DNA from: a virus
Direction: 5' to 3' (one strand)
Virus record (IMG/VR): IMGVR_UViG_3300049811_000087
Location: 1-56,841 of that record
Length of the DNA stretch: 56,841 nt
Shown here: positions 1 through 7,824 of the stretch, in pieces
How positions within the stretch are numbered: the stretch's first letter is position 1
Layout: every line of letters starts with the position of its first letter
Made by a program: the position numbers and the translations under genes
The notes under the pieces: generated by a model
Told to the model about the DNA's origin: nothing
The model's database searches: none
What the model saw: only the letters and a program-made list of their open reading frames with translations

Positions 1-7
1 CTTATAT

Positions 8-43
8 TTTGCCCCGCGGGGACTTTTGCGGGAAACTTTTTGA
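8..43 (+). terminator. terminator-like hairpin upstream of the lysin
   Basis: CCCGC and GCGGG can pair around a short loop, followed by a short T-run just before the lysin ribosome-binding site. It would separate the lysin from whatever lies to the left, possibly the gene cut at the right edge if the map is circular. Weak: the stem is short. Confidence 0.35.
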
Positions 44-64
44 ATTCACCAGGAGGAAAACGCT

Positions 65-607
65 ATGGGAATCACTCAGCTAAAGAACGGATACGTTTTC
101 GTGCCCCGAGAAGACTGGGAAGCCAAGTATTCTCCGGGCCGTAGAGAGATGTCCAAGGGAATTAAAGAAGTTAATATTCACCACACGGTCACGAAACCTA
201 CAAATGATCCTTGCGCCGACATGCGTCAGGTCGAGGTCACGTTACACCGCCGTGGTTTAGCTCCTGGGTACAGCTTTACTGCGCATCCAAGTGGGGTAAT
301 TCTTGCTGGTGCTGATAAGATGGTCGGTGCACATACGTCTGGCCGAAACAAACTCAGCTATGGAATCAGTTTGATCGGCAATTACGATGAGATGCAGCCC
401 ACGTTGGCACAGCTAGTCAACATTGCTCGCACAATCAACCTTCTTAGGCTTACTGGGCACATCACCTCAGATCTTAAACAACTCAAGATTCAGGGGCATC
501 GTGCTACGTCTGCAACTGCTTGTCCTGGGTCAAACATGGTCAACAAAAACCTTAATAACGCCTCAGGCATTGACTGGATTCGATGGTTTGTAGCTACGGG
601 GGTCTGA
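65..607 (+). CDS. N-acetylmuramoyl-L-alanine amidase endolysin (PGRP/amidase_2 type)
   Basis: A 180-aa cell-wall hydrolase that should cut the amide bond between N-acetylmuramic acid and the stem peptide at lysis. The zinc-site pattern of the T7-lysozyme/PGRP family is visible: His-His at residues 39-40, and GHRATSATACPG at 144-155 with His145 and Cys153 as the usual remaining ligands. There is no signal peptide, so export would depend on the holin-like proteins near 28.3-29.2 kb, far away in this map. There is no obvious separate wall-binding domain, making it shorter than most actinophage lysins. The start is set by AGGAGGAAAA eight bases before the ATG. Confidence 0.9.
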   Translation: MGITQLKNGYVFVPREDWEAKYSPGRREMSKGIKEVNIHHTVTKPTNDPCADMRQVEVTLHRRGLAPGYSFTAHPSGVILAGADKMVGAHTSGRNKLSYGISLIGNYDEMQPTLAQLVNIARTINLLRLTGHITSDLKQLKIQGHRATSATACPGSNMVNKNLNNASGIDWIRWFVATGV

Positions 608-608
608 T

Positions 609-1508
609 ATGCCTGTGATAAAGCTTAACTGGTTTGCAGTTTTAATAAACACAATTACTCGATGGAAAAACTTTAAACTCCCTGTCGGTGAGCATATTCC
701 TTGTTATAAAGACCGCTCAGTTGTCAAAGACGTTTTATTAAACGCTAATGAGACCATCTTTTGGGCATCAAACACTACTCAGTCAAGACCAACTGACCCA
801 GGCAAGGTAAACCACCAAGGGGTGGGTTCCGGAACCCCAATGCAGCTTGGTCAATTAGAAACTCGGATGGTAACCTGGGGCAGCGGTTATGGTCGATACA
901 ATCAGTGGAAAACGCATATTCCTTTACCCTTGTTGGGGTCTAGGTATTGGATAACTGGTTACCCTTCACCTCAGTTTGACAAGCGGTGTATCATAATGGG
1001 CCCAGATGGACTGGTTCATGAACTAATTCAGTTCGATCAAGATCTAGGGATTCTTCCCGCTGGATTACCGCAACAAGCCCTGAACAGGGGAACCTGGGAC
1101 AATGGGGTGTTAAAAGATGGAGTAGCTGTTACTGCGTCTGGTTTACCGGGATCCGCTTATGTCTGGGGCCCTAAGTCTTCCGAAGACCCACATGTTCAAG
1201 CTTTTACCGTTCAAGATTATTTAGGTGGCGACGGAACTCCAGAGTTTGCCTTCATGTATCAAGAGCACGACAATCTCCCTCGATGTGGAGATTGGTTCTA
1301 TCTTGATAAGGAATCGGACTCATACCGGCTTATGGTCGACAAGGGAGGCGAGTGTGAAGCACGAGCAAAGGCTCTTAATGAGCATGGTTGCCGTCTTATT
1401 GATATTGGCGCTAGTACTTCTTTTCTAGTACAAGCCGGGACCTGGGCCAACAACACAAACATACGCGAGTTCACAATCAACTTGAATGATCTGCGGCGCA
1501 TATTTTAG
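609..1508 (+). CDS. conserved-looking phage protein of unknown function, in the lysin/tail-fibre region
   Basis: A 299-aa protein that starts one base after the lysin stop, so it is probably co-translated with it. It is rich in Gly, Trp and Tyr with aromatic-glycine patches such as WGSGYGRYNQW, and has no transmembrane segment. That composition fits a secreted or virion beta-rich protein. I do not recognise the family. Its position between lysin and fibre genes suggests a role at the cell surface, but an accessory lysis function is equally possible. Confidence 0.75.
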   Translation: MPVIKLNWFAVLINTITRWKNFKLPVGEHIPCYKDRSVVKDVLLNANETIFWASNTTQSRPTDPGKVNHQGVGSGTPMQLGQLETRMVTWGSGYGRYNQWKTHIPLPLLGSRYWITGYPSPQFDKRCIIMGPDGLVHELIQFDQDLGILPAGLPQQALNRGTWDNGVLKDGVAVTASGLPGSAYVWGPKSSEDPHVQAFTVQDYLGGDGTPEFAFMYQEHDNLPRCGDWFYLDKESDSYRLMVDKGGECEARAKALNEHGCRLIDIGASTSFLVQAGTWANNTNIREFTINLNDLRRIF

Positions 1509-1510
1509 CC

Positions 1511-1532
1511 AAAGGTCGTGAGCCCGGCCTTT
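1511..1532 (+). other. stem-loop between the lysin pair and the tail-fibre operon
   Basis: AAAGGTC pairs with GGCCTTT (one G-T) around an 8-nt loop, right after the stop at 1508. There is no strong T-run behind it, so it may be a weak terminator or a processing site. Confidence 0.3.
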
Positions 1533-1606
1533 ATTGGATCGCGTGTTCCTCCGGCGCTTGAGCCATTGGGGTCGGGTTCACATTTTCTAGAAAGGAGGGA
1601 TATGAC

Positions 1607-1936
1607 GTGATTAAAAAACCTGATCGAAGACGCCGCAAACCGGCAAATACCGAAAAAGGAAGAGAAGATCAGCTTATATCCCTCGCCACGGACTTGGCAG
1701 AAAAGCAATTATCTGAAGGAACCGCCTCCTCGCAGGTCATAACTCATTATCTAAAACTCGGTTCCTCAAGAGAAAAGCTGGAACAAGAGCGGTTAGCCGG
1801 TGAGAATGAGTTGTTGAAAGCCAAAATTGACCAGATGGCTTCGGCCAAACGCATTGAAGAACTATATTCTCAGGCTCTCAATGCCATGAAGTCCTACGCT
1901 GGACAAGAAACCTTTGAGGAGGAACAACATGAGTAA
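1607..1936 (+). CDS. small charged coiled-coil phage protein
   Basis: A 109-aa protein with a basic N-terminus (KKPDRRRRKPANT) and then a long alpha-helical stretch ending with EELYSQALNAMKSY. Short basic/coiled-coil proteins of this style occur near packaging genes of Gram-positive phages and are sometimes called small terminase; here it is 9 kb upstream of the large terminase, so I do not assign that. The GTG start is chosen because AAAGGAGGG sits seven bases upstream; the ATG at 1601 hits a stop at once. Confidence 0.75.
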   Translation: MIKKPDRRRRKPANTEKGREDQLISLATDLAEKQLSEGTASSQVITHYLKLGSSREKLEQERLAGENELLKAKIDQMASAKRIEELYSQALNAMKSYAGQETFEEEQHE

Positions 1937-2249
1937 AGAACTTATTATTTATAAGGATAGAACTAATCTTGTTCCTTTAAATTTAGGAATAGATGTCTCC
2001 AGCGATGTTATAACGAGCCAGATTCGTGTAGAACCGAACCAAACCTCAATGCTTTTGGCTGAGTGGGATGTTTCTTTTGATACCGATGGGACTAATGGCA
2101 AGATTATTCTGCGGATAGAGCCCGAGCAGCTTTCTGGAATTACGAGGAAGTATGGTTATATGGATCTTAAGCGGGTTAGCGCTGGTCATGCCCTTTCTGT
2201 TTTTCGCGAACCACTAAAAGTCGCGTTCAAAGAGGTGGTTACGGTATGA
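1929..2249 (+). CDS. small virion/tail-fibre adaptor-like protein
   Basis: A 106-aa beta-rich protein. Its pattern (a conserved GIDVSSDVITSQIR segment, then AEWDVSFDTDGTNG) resembles small proteins at the head of actinophage fibre operons and baseplate-upper-protein N-termini. I infer a structural role linking fibres to the tail tip. The start at 1929 follows GAGGAGG by the right distance and overlaps the previous gene by 8 bases. Confidence 0.7.
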   Translation: MSKELIIYKDRTNLVPLNLGIDVSSDVITSQIRVEPNQTSMLLAEWDVSFDTDGTNGKIILRIEPEQLSGITRKYGYMDLKRVSAGHALSVFREPLKVAFKEVVTV

Positions 2250-2479
2250 ATACACATTTTCATAACGAACTCAAAGTCGTTGCTGGTGCACAAGAGATAG
2301 TGGTGAGTCCAGCTGGGGATGTAACGGTTATAAGCACCGGCCAACCGGGCCCACGAGGATTTCCAGGAGCATTTGGGGGCGAAGCAGCCATCCAAACACA
2401 CGTCGATAGCTCGACGCCGCACCCGGCATACGACGATATGCCCTCATTGTCCTTACTTTTTGAGAATGGATTAGTCTGA
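2246..2479 (+). CDS. small minor tail protein with a collagen-like segment
   Basis: A 77-aa protein overlapping both neighbours by 1-4 bases, indicating tight translational coupling. It contains a short Gly-X-Y collagen-like stretch (GQPGPRGFPGAFGG, near residues 32-45), typical of trimeric fibre shafts, and an HPAYDDMPS segment of the kind used at fibre tips. Too short to be a whole fibre; it may be a connector. Confidence 0.7.
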   Translation: MNTHFHNELKVVAGAQEIVVSPAGDVTVISTGQPGPRGFPGAFGGEAAIQTHVDSSTPHPAYDDMPSLSLLFENGLV

Positions 2480-3306
2480 TGTCCTTAGCAACAAACGTTA
2501 CAAACCTGGCCACTCGCGTTGCCACTGAGTTTAAAACCATTAGAAGTTTAATTACCGGCTCAGGGACCGGAAATCTCAGCACACTTACTACGACCGATAA
2601 AACTTCAATCATTGCAGCTATTAATGAGGTAAAAGCTGGTAGTTCTGGAGCTCCTGCTGATGCAAGTGAAACGGTTCGAGGAATTGCTGAGATTGCAACT
2701 CAGGCAGAGACCACTACAGGAACCGACGACACTCGAATTGTCACTCCGCTGAAACTCACTCAGAGGCTTACTGCTTGGGCTCAGCCTCTTAGCACAAACC
2801 TCACAACCTTAGCTGGGGTTGCTTCGGGGGTATTTGGTCGTACGCTCCTAGCTTCTGCTAGTCAGTCGGATGCAAGAACCGCTCTTGGTTTAGCTGCTGT
2901 TGCAACGTCTGGGTCCGCATCCGATATTACTACAGGCACGCTCCCCACTTCGGTGTTCCCTCCTTTAGCAATCAACGATACGTTTACGGTTAACAGCCAG
3001 GCAGCGATGCTTGCCTTAACTGCGCAGCGTGGAGATGTGGCTATTCGAACGGACATAAACCGATCGTTTATTCTGTCAGCAGATGCTCCTGCAGTTTTGG
3101 GAAACTGGCAGCAGCTTACCGCCGGAGGCGACGTAAACTCCGTTGCAGGAAAAACTGGGGCTGTTGTTCTGGTCAAAGCCGATGTCGGTTTGGCTAATGT
3201 GGATAACACTTCAGATTTGAGCAAGCCGCTTTCTACCGCAGCAACCGCTGCTATGGGCGATCACACCACGAACTTTGTAACTGTTTTTGAGACTGGGTTA
3301 CTCTAA
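2479..3306 (+). CDS. tail fibre protein, modular
   Basis: A 275-aa low-complexity Ser/Thr/Ala-rich fibre. Residues 1-52 form a module (LATRVATEFKTIR then LITGSGTGNLS and AAINEVKA) nearly repeated at the start of the next gene, so it is probably the attachment domain. The middle has SETVRGIAEIATQ and RIVTPLKL, typical of phage fibre shafts, and the end has a SVAGKTGAVVL...DVGLANVDNTSD motif common in fibre tips. Confidence 0.8.
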   Translation: MSLATNVTNLATRVATEFKTIRSLITGSGTGNLSTLTTTDKTSIIAAINEVKAGSSGAPADASETVRGIAEIATQAETTTGTDDTRIVTPLKLTQRLTAWAQPLSTNLTTLAGVASGVFGRTLLASASQSDARTALGLAAVATSGSASDITTGTLPTSVFPPLAINDTFTVNSQAAMLALTAQRGDVAIRTDINRSFILSADAPAVLGNWQQLTAGGDVNSVAGKTGAVVLVKADVGLANVDNTSDLSKPLSTAATAAMGDHTTNFVTVFETGLL

Positions 3307-3746
3307 TGAGTTTGGCGTCGCAAGTTTCATCTTTAGCGACGCGGGTTGCAACTGAGTTTAAAACTATCAGAACGTTGATAACAGGTTCCGGAACAGGGAA
3401 CCTTTCAGGGTTAACTACAACAGACAAATCTTCTGTTGTGGCGGCAATTAATGAAGTGCGTGCTTCGGGAGGCGGAGGAGGTAGTTCAACCCTACCAACA
3501 CACACAATGGCTTCTTTAGTCACAAACGCCGCCTCATCTAGTTTAACCCCAAATCAAAGTTATAGAATCACTGATATAAACATGGTTGCTACTGCGTCGA
3601 CTTCTTCAACATATTTCTTTGATGGCGTCCTAGAATTAGACGAAGTAGAGCCCGTACCCACGGGGTATGTTGGGCATTTCTCGAGAACTGGGTCTCCTAA
3701 GATTTCTGATGCACAAAGTCGAGTTAGGAGCTTTTTAGGATGTTAA
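3306..3746 (+). CDS. tail fibre protein sharing the attachment module of its neighbour
   Basis: A 146-aa protein whose first ~52 residues match the N-terminus of the preceding fibre (LATRVATEFKTIR, GSGTGNLS, TTTDK, AAINEV). After a Gly/Ser hinge (GGGGGSS near residue 58) the sequence is unrelated. This looks like module duplication with a swapped tip. It overlaps the upstream gene by one base and the downstream gene by seven. Confidence 0.75.
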   Translation: MSLASQVSSLATRVATEFKTIRTLITGSGTGNLSGLTTTDKSSVVAAINEVRASGGGGGSSTLPTHTMASLVTNAASSSLTPNQSYRITDINMVATASTSSTYFFDGVLELDEVEPVPTGYVGHFSRTGSPKISDAQSRVRSFLGC

Positions 3747-4591
3747 TTTTAGATACAATAGACAAGTCGCTGCGAGTTCGGACCGCCGCTGTACATACAA
3801 CTTCTCCACTTCGGTGCGTCTGCTCTTGGCGAGAGGTTAGCCCTACGGAATTCTCTCCAGGGAACACTCTCCAGTCTACAAACGGAACAACACCAGTCGA
3901 GGTTGCTACCGCTCCCGCGCTGAACAAGCAGAAGGTCATTGACTATCTGAATGTTTTAAATACTGATACCGTTACACACACGGTAACTGTGTCCATTCAT
4001 AACGGCTCAACCAATTTCAACTTAGCCACCATTACTCTTGGGGTTAATGAACGGTTGGAGTACACCGACCAAAGTGGATTCAACACCTACAATGCGGCTG
4101 GGGCTTTGAAGTCTATCGTTACAGCAACGCAGAATGTTAAAGATACTGGGTGGTCTACGGTTGTTCTAGGAGCAGATGTCGTTAACAATAATGCCGTGGC
4201 AAACACTATTGCCGATATTACTGGGTTACAGTTTCCTGTCGTAGCGGACACTAGATACTGGTTTGAGTTTTTCATTGCCTGGGCATCTGCCGTAAACACT
4301 ACTGGAGCACGATTTTCTATCCATGGCCCCACTTTTACGCAGCTTATTTACCGCTCAGAGTACTCTTTGTCGGCGACTACTAGAACCATAAATGACGGCC
4401 TCAGTGCCTATGACTTACCCAGCGGAGCTAATGCGACTCCAGCCAATTTGGGCGGTAACATCGCTATTATCGAAGGGTTTATAAAACCTTCAGCTGATGG
4501 CGACCTTCGAGGTAGGTTTGCTTCTGAAATTGCAAACTCAGCAGTAACAGTTCGAGCAGGTTCAATGGTGAGATATCAGGCGGTGATCTAA
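3740..4591 (+). CDS. minor tail / fibre protein with beta-rich domain
   Basis: A 283-aa virion-type protein, Thr/Asn/Ala-rich with alternating beta patterns. It begins with a short tail-attachment-like segment and ends in a domain that reads like a jelly-roll (RYWFEFFIAW ... FSIHGP). There is no catalytic motif. It overlaps the previous stop by seven bases and abuts the esterase start, so all belong to one transcript. Confidence 0.75.
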   Translation: MLILDTIDKSLRVRTAAVHTTSPLRCVCSWREVSPTEFSPGNTLQSTNGTTPVEVATAPALNKQKVIDYLNVLNTDTVTHTVTVSIHNGSTNFNLATITLGVNERLEYTDQSGFNTYNAAGALKSIVTATQNVKDTGWSTVVLGADVVNNNAVANTIADITGLQFPVVADTRYWFEFFIAWASAVNTTGARFSIHGPTFTQLIYRSEYSLSATTRTINDGLSAYDLPSGANATPANLGGNIAIIEGFIKPSADGDLRGRFASEIANSAVTVRAGSMVRYQAVI

Positions 4592-6472
4592 ATGACTTGT
4601 CTGTTTCGTTGGAATGGTTTAACTTCCATAATTAACAACATAGCTGTTCCGGGAGACACGCAGGGTTTTGGGGACATTGGTTCTCCCGTAGCAAATTCAT
4701 TTATTTTCCCAAATAGTTTAGGCCCCCGACTCGTTCTAAAAAACGGATTTCACCCTAATCGAACTGCGCATGTCGTTCTAGAGGGTAACGATTATGCCTT
4801 AGGAAATGACACCTTTTATTGGGCGATTCCGCCGACACCAAAACCTGGAGTTACTCCTACACCAGCACACACAGGCCCATGGTCTTTAAGTATGATTTTC
4901 TGTATTCCTACACCAACTTTTAACTTAAATTTTCTGAGTTTTAGGAATGCCGGAGTCGAAAACATTACCTTTGCGAGACTTATATTCGCAAATAGAATTA
5001 CAAGAACGACTAGTCCTGCGGTTACTACTATGCCGTCGGCGACCGACTGGTATCGTTTGGAAATTCAAGCCGACCCTAACCGAACAGCTTCTTTAGTTTG
5101 GCGCCTCTATGTGGCCGACGCCCTAACCCCCATAGGGGGGCACTCTGAAACGGGGGTTACTGTTTCTTGGGATGAACTTCGGTTGGGATATCTTAACTCG
5201 GGTTTTACTACAATTCGAGCCACATTTGGCGAAATAGAAGTTCATGACGACTACGATTTAGGCGGTCGGTTTAGATCATCCCCAAAAGATGGGGTTACCC
5301 CAGCATCAACAACCGCCGAAGGGGTCCCTTTGCTCCCACCGATTATTCCTGCTCGGTACAGGTATAATGCAGCAACAAACAGGACTTTGTCTCGAACAAA
5401 CCCTAGTTACACAACGCACTCTAACGTTTCATATGCAACCGTCCCGGCAAACTATGGGCGTCGATATGATCTTTATATTCCGAACGACGGCGAACCCCCT
5501 CCTGGTGGATACCCCGTTTTGATGTGGGGGCATCCAGGCTTCTTCTCAGAAGGAAGTAAACTGGATATTCCTTTGGAATGGCTAAAAGAGATGATTGCCG
5601 CGAGAATTGCAGTCTGTTCGGTTCAATATGTTAAGACGGCAATCGAACTTGGTGGTAGTTATTTAAGTTACGGGACAAATGATAAGTATGGTCGATATCC
5701 TTCGTTTATACACGACTACAAGTTAGCAACTGTAGACCTCAAGGCTAAAGCTTCAACTCTTAGTGGCGGAAACAATACCTATAATGTAAATGGTAACAAA
5801 ATTATAGCTTGTGGGTTTTCCGCGGGAGGATATGTGGCCCTTGCTGCGGCAATGACTAAAAACCTTGATGAGGATTCTGCGGGAACTAAAATGAGTTTAG
5901 CTGGCGCCACAGCAGCCGGATTACCTTGGGGCGGTGGGTACACAGGCGCAGATCCTGACTATTTAGGCGCCATGGTCTTTGCGGCGCCAATCGACATGGA
6001 TATCTCTCGGAACTGGGATCCGACCCATCCAAACTCAGGGTCACTCATTAGACTCGTGGGCTATCGTGGGTTTCAAGCGTTAATTACGAACGGATCGGAT
6101 TCTTCATTATACCCAAGACAATCGATTGCTTCTCATATTGAAAGAAATTCTTTAAGCAATCTTTGTCCCGTGGCGTATATCGAAGGTTCTTCGGATTTTT
6201 TAGTTCATTGGGAACACCAAGAGCTTCTTGCTAACGCTCTTACCAGTAAAGGCGTAGATTATACCCGAATTTTAACACCAAACAACCATAATCATGGGAA
6301 TGACATTTTTGACATAGAGGAACAGCTAGTGTGGTTAAACTCTATACTCTACCCTAGCTCAGGCCCAGAATCTAAAACTCTGTTTTTCTCTTCCGGAACG
6401 ACAGAAACAGGGGTCTCTACAGAGTTCTATGACGGAACCGAAAACATATCCAAAGACCTCTCGAAGATTTAA
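4592..6472 (+). CDS. tail-associated esterase: jelly-roll-like front plus alpha/beta-hydrolase
   Basis: A 626-aa two-part protein. Residues ~1-225 look like a concanavalin/LamG-type beta sandwich. From about residue 290 it is an alpha/beta-hydrolase: YDLYIPNDG and WGHPGFFSEG (oxyanion-side segment), the nucleophile elbow GFSAGG with Ser410, a likely acid Asp535 (SSDFLV) and a His in NNHNHGND (566 or 568). All three catalytic positions are present, so it is probably active. Fibre-borne esterases deacetylate or de-esterify surface glycans or lipids, and I infer that role. The substrate cannot be read from sequence. The C-terminal ~50 residues may anchor or extend the protein. Confidence 0.85.
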   Translation: MTCLFRWNGLTSIINNIAVPGDTQGFGDIGSPVANSFIFPNSLGPRLVLKNGFHPNRTAHVVLEGNDYALGNDTFYWAIPPTPKPGVTPTPAHTGPWSLSMIFCIPTPTFNLNFLSFRNAGVENITFARLIFANRITRTTSPAVTTMPSATDWYRLEIQADPNRTASLVWRLYVADALTPIGGHSETGVTVSWDELRLGYLNSGFTTIRATFGEIEVHDDYDLGGRFRSSPKDGVTPASTTAEGVPLLPPIIPARYRYNAATNRTLSRTNPSYTTHSNVSYATVPANYGRRYDLYIPNDGEPPPGGYPVLMWGHPGFFSEGSKLDIPLEWLKEMIAARIAVCSVQYVKTAIELGGSYLSYGTNDKYGRYPSFIHDYKLATVDLKAKASTLSGGNNTYNVNGNKIIACGFSAGGYVALAAAMTKNLDEDSAGTKMSLAGATAAGLPWGGGYTGADPDYLGAMVFAAPIDMDISRNWDPTHPNSGSLIRLVGYRGFQALITNGSDSSLYPRQSIASHIERNSLSNLCPVAYIEGSSDFLVHWEHQELLANALTSKGVDYTRILTPNNHNHGNDIFDIEEQLVWLNSILYPSSGPESKTLFFSSGTTETGVSTEFYDGTENISKDLSKI

Positions 6473-6481
6473 GGAGAACCT

Positions 6482-6715
6482 ATGGCCGAAGTTAGAGTTT
6501 TTAATTATGAGCGGATGAAAGAGCTTGAAGATAAAGCAGTTGTTTCTGCATATATAGAAGAAGCGGCTGATTCAGCTCGAAATCTTATTTTAGTAACAAA
6601 TAATGGCACTTTGATTAATGTCGGTAACGTCGGTGGAACAGGTGGCGTTGTTGTCGTCCCTCCCGATGGAGACCAAAGTGGTATTCTTACGTCACACTTT
6701 CAGGAGGTTGTCTAA
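6482..6715 (+). CDS. small tail protein carrying the VRVF-Y-RMK module
   Basis: A 77-aa protein. Its first ~45 residues (VRVFNYERMKELEDKA ... LILV) match the start of the protein at 19804, so this is a shared virion-attachment module. The remainder is Gly/Val-rich with no recognisable domain. AAGGAG lies upstream and the stop overlaps the next ATG. Confidence 0.75.
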   Translation: MAEVRVFNYERMKELEDKAVVSAYIEEAADSARNLILVTNNGTLINVGNVGGTGGVVVVPPDGDQSGILTSHFQEVV

Positions 6716-7821
6716 TGCCCAACGTTATTCCACCAAACAATGTAGCAGCTGGTGATCCAAATCACGTACTCTACCATAATAACATTTCCGACGTTTTGAC
6801 CGCCCACGTCGAAAGAATGGATGCGTATGAGGCAACTATTCCGACTATGCGTGGATATTTGAACCAAGTAGAGGATCTTCCTACTAACGGGTCCTTCGGC
6901 GACATGTATGTTGTCGGGGAGGATATGGCTCTCTACTATTGGGGAGTCACGCAGTCAAGCCCAACACCAGCTTGGCGATACTCGGGAACCATTCGAGGGG
7001 AACAGGGCCCTGCTGGGCCTTCCGGATCTATTGTCGGTGTTCTTGAGTACGGAGAAAACCCACCTCCTGGTACACCGGCAAACACGCTTTGGTTTGTTGC
7101 TGAGCAGTCTGCCGTATTACCTGGTCCCGATTTGACCCCAGTGTTGGTTGGGTCTTCCGCGCACGTCAACCACGCGACATCGTCTGTTCTTAGTGTTAGT
7201 GGCGCTGGAATCAACACTCAGGCTGGCGACGTTGCTGTTCTTTGTGTCGTGCACGCTTCAAGTGCAGTCATTGCTACGCCATCAAACTGGGAGAATCCTA
7301 CGGCTCTCAACGCCGCATACACTCGAGCTATCGATGGTAACACTACAGCAACTATATTTACTAGGGTTTGCCCCGACGCAATGGGTAACGTCAACATCGT
7401 TGCTGGTGAGAAGCACAGTTGCTCTTTGATGGTGTTTCGAAATGTTGATTTGGCTGCTGGAGGATTGGCCCACAACATTAATTCGATAATCACTACGACC
7501 GACTCGGCGACCCGAGCCGCCCCAACGCTTACCCCCACGGTTGACTCTATTGTTTGTGGATTCTACTTTGATCGCTATGGTCCATCACAGACGGTTCCTT
7601 TGGCGGCTAGCGTAGCTCAGCCAGCAGTCTTTACGAAAGCAGCATCAGGCGGCGTTAACCAGAGCGGAAGCTCGAGTATCGTCTCGTCACAGGGCGGTTA
7701 CGACTTGACCGTGGCCAAAGACGCTGCTCGCCCAGCTGGTACGCAAAACTGGGTCAAGACTGGCCCCGTTGGAACCCAGCTTGGCGCATTCACATTGGCT
7801 CTTGCTAAGAAGACTGGGTGA
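6715..7821 (+). CDS. minor tail protein with collagen-like hinge
   Basis: A 368-aa structural protein: a helical N-terminal oligomerisation region, a GDMYVVGEDMALYYW segment common in phage fibre proteins, a short collagen-like hinge (GEQGPAGPSG near residues 95-105), then a long beta-rich Ala/Ser/Thr domain. No catalytic motif is seen. It lies directly upstream of the glycoside-hydrolase-like protein and probably assembles with it. Confidence 0.8.
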   Translation: MPNVIPPNNVAAGDPNHVLYHNNISDVLTAHVERMDAYEATIPTMRGYLNQVEDLPTNGSFGDMYVVGEDMALYYWGVTQSSPTPAWRYSGTIRGEQGPAGPSGSIVGVLEYGENPPPGTPANTLWFVAEQSAVLPGPDLTPVLVGSSAHVNHATSSVLSVSGAGINTQAGDVAVLCVVHASSAVIATPSNWENPTALNAAYTRAIDGNTTATIFTRVCPDAMGNVNIVAGEKHSCSLMVFRNVDLAAGGLAHNINSIITTTDSATRAAPTLTPTVDSIVCGFYFDRYGPSQTVPLAASVAQPAVFTKAASGGVNQSGSSSIVSSQGGYDLTVAKDAARPAGTQNWVKTGPVGTQLGAFTLALAKKTG

Positions 7822-7824
7822 GCC

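Noticed and set aside
1607-1936. Small terminase assignment
   Set aside because: Size and charge would fit, but it is 9 kb from the large terminase and I see no definite DNA-binding fold.
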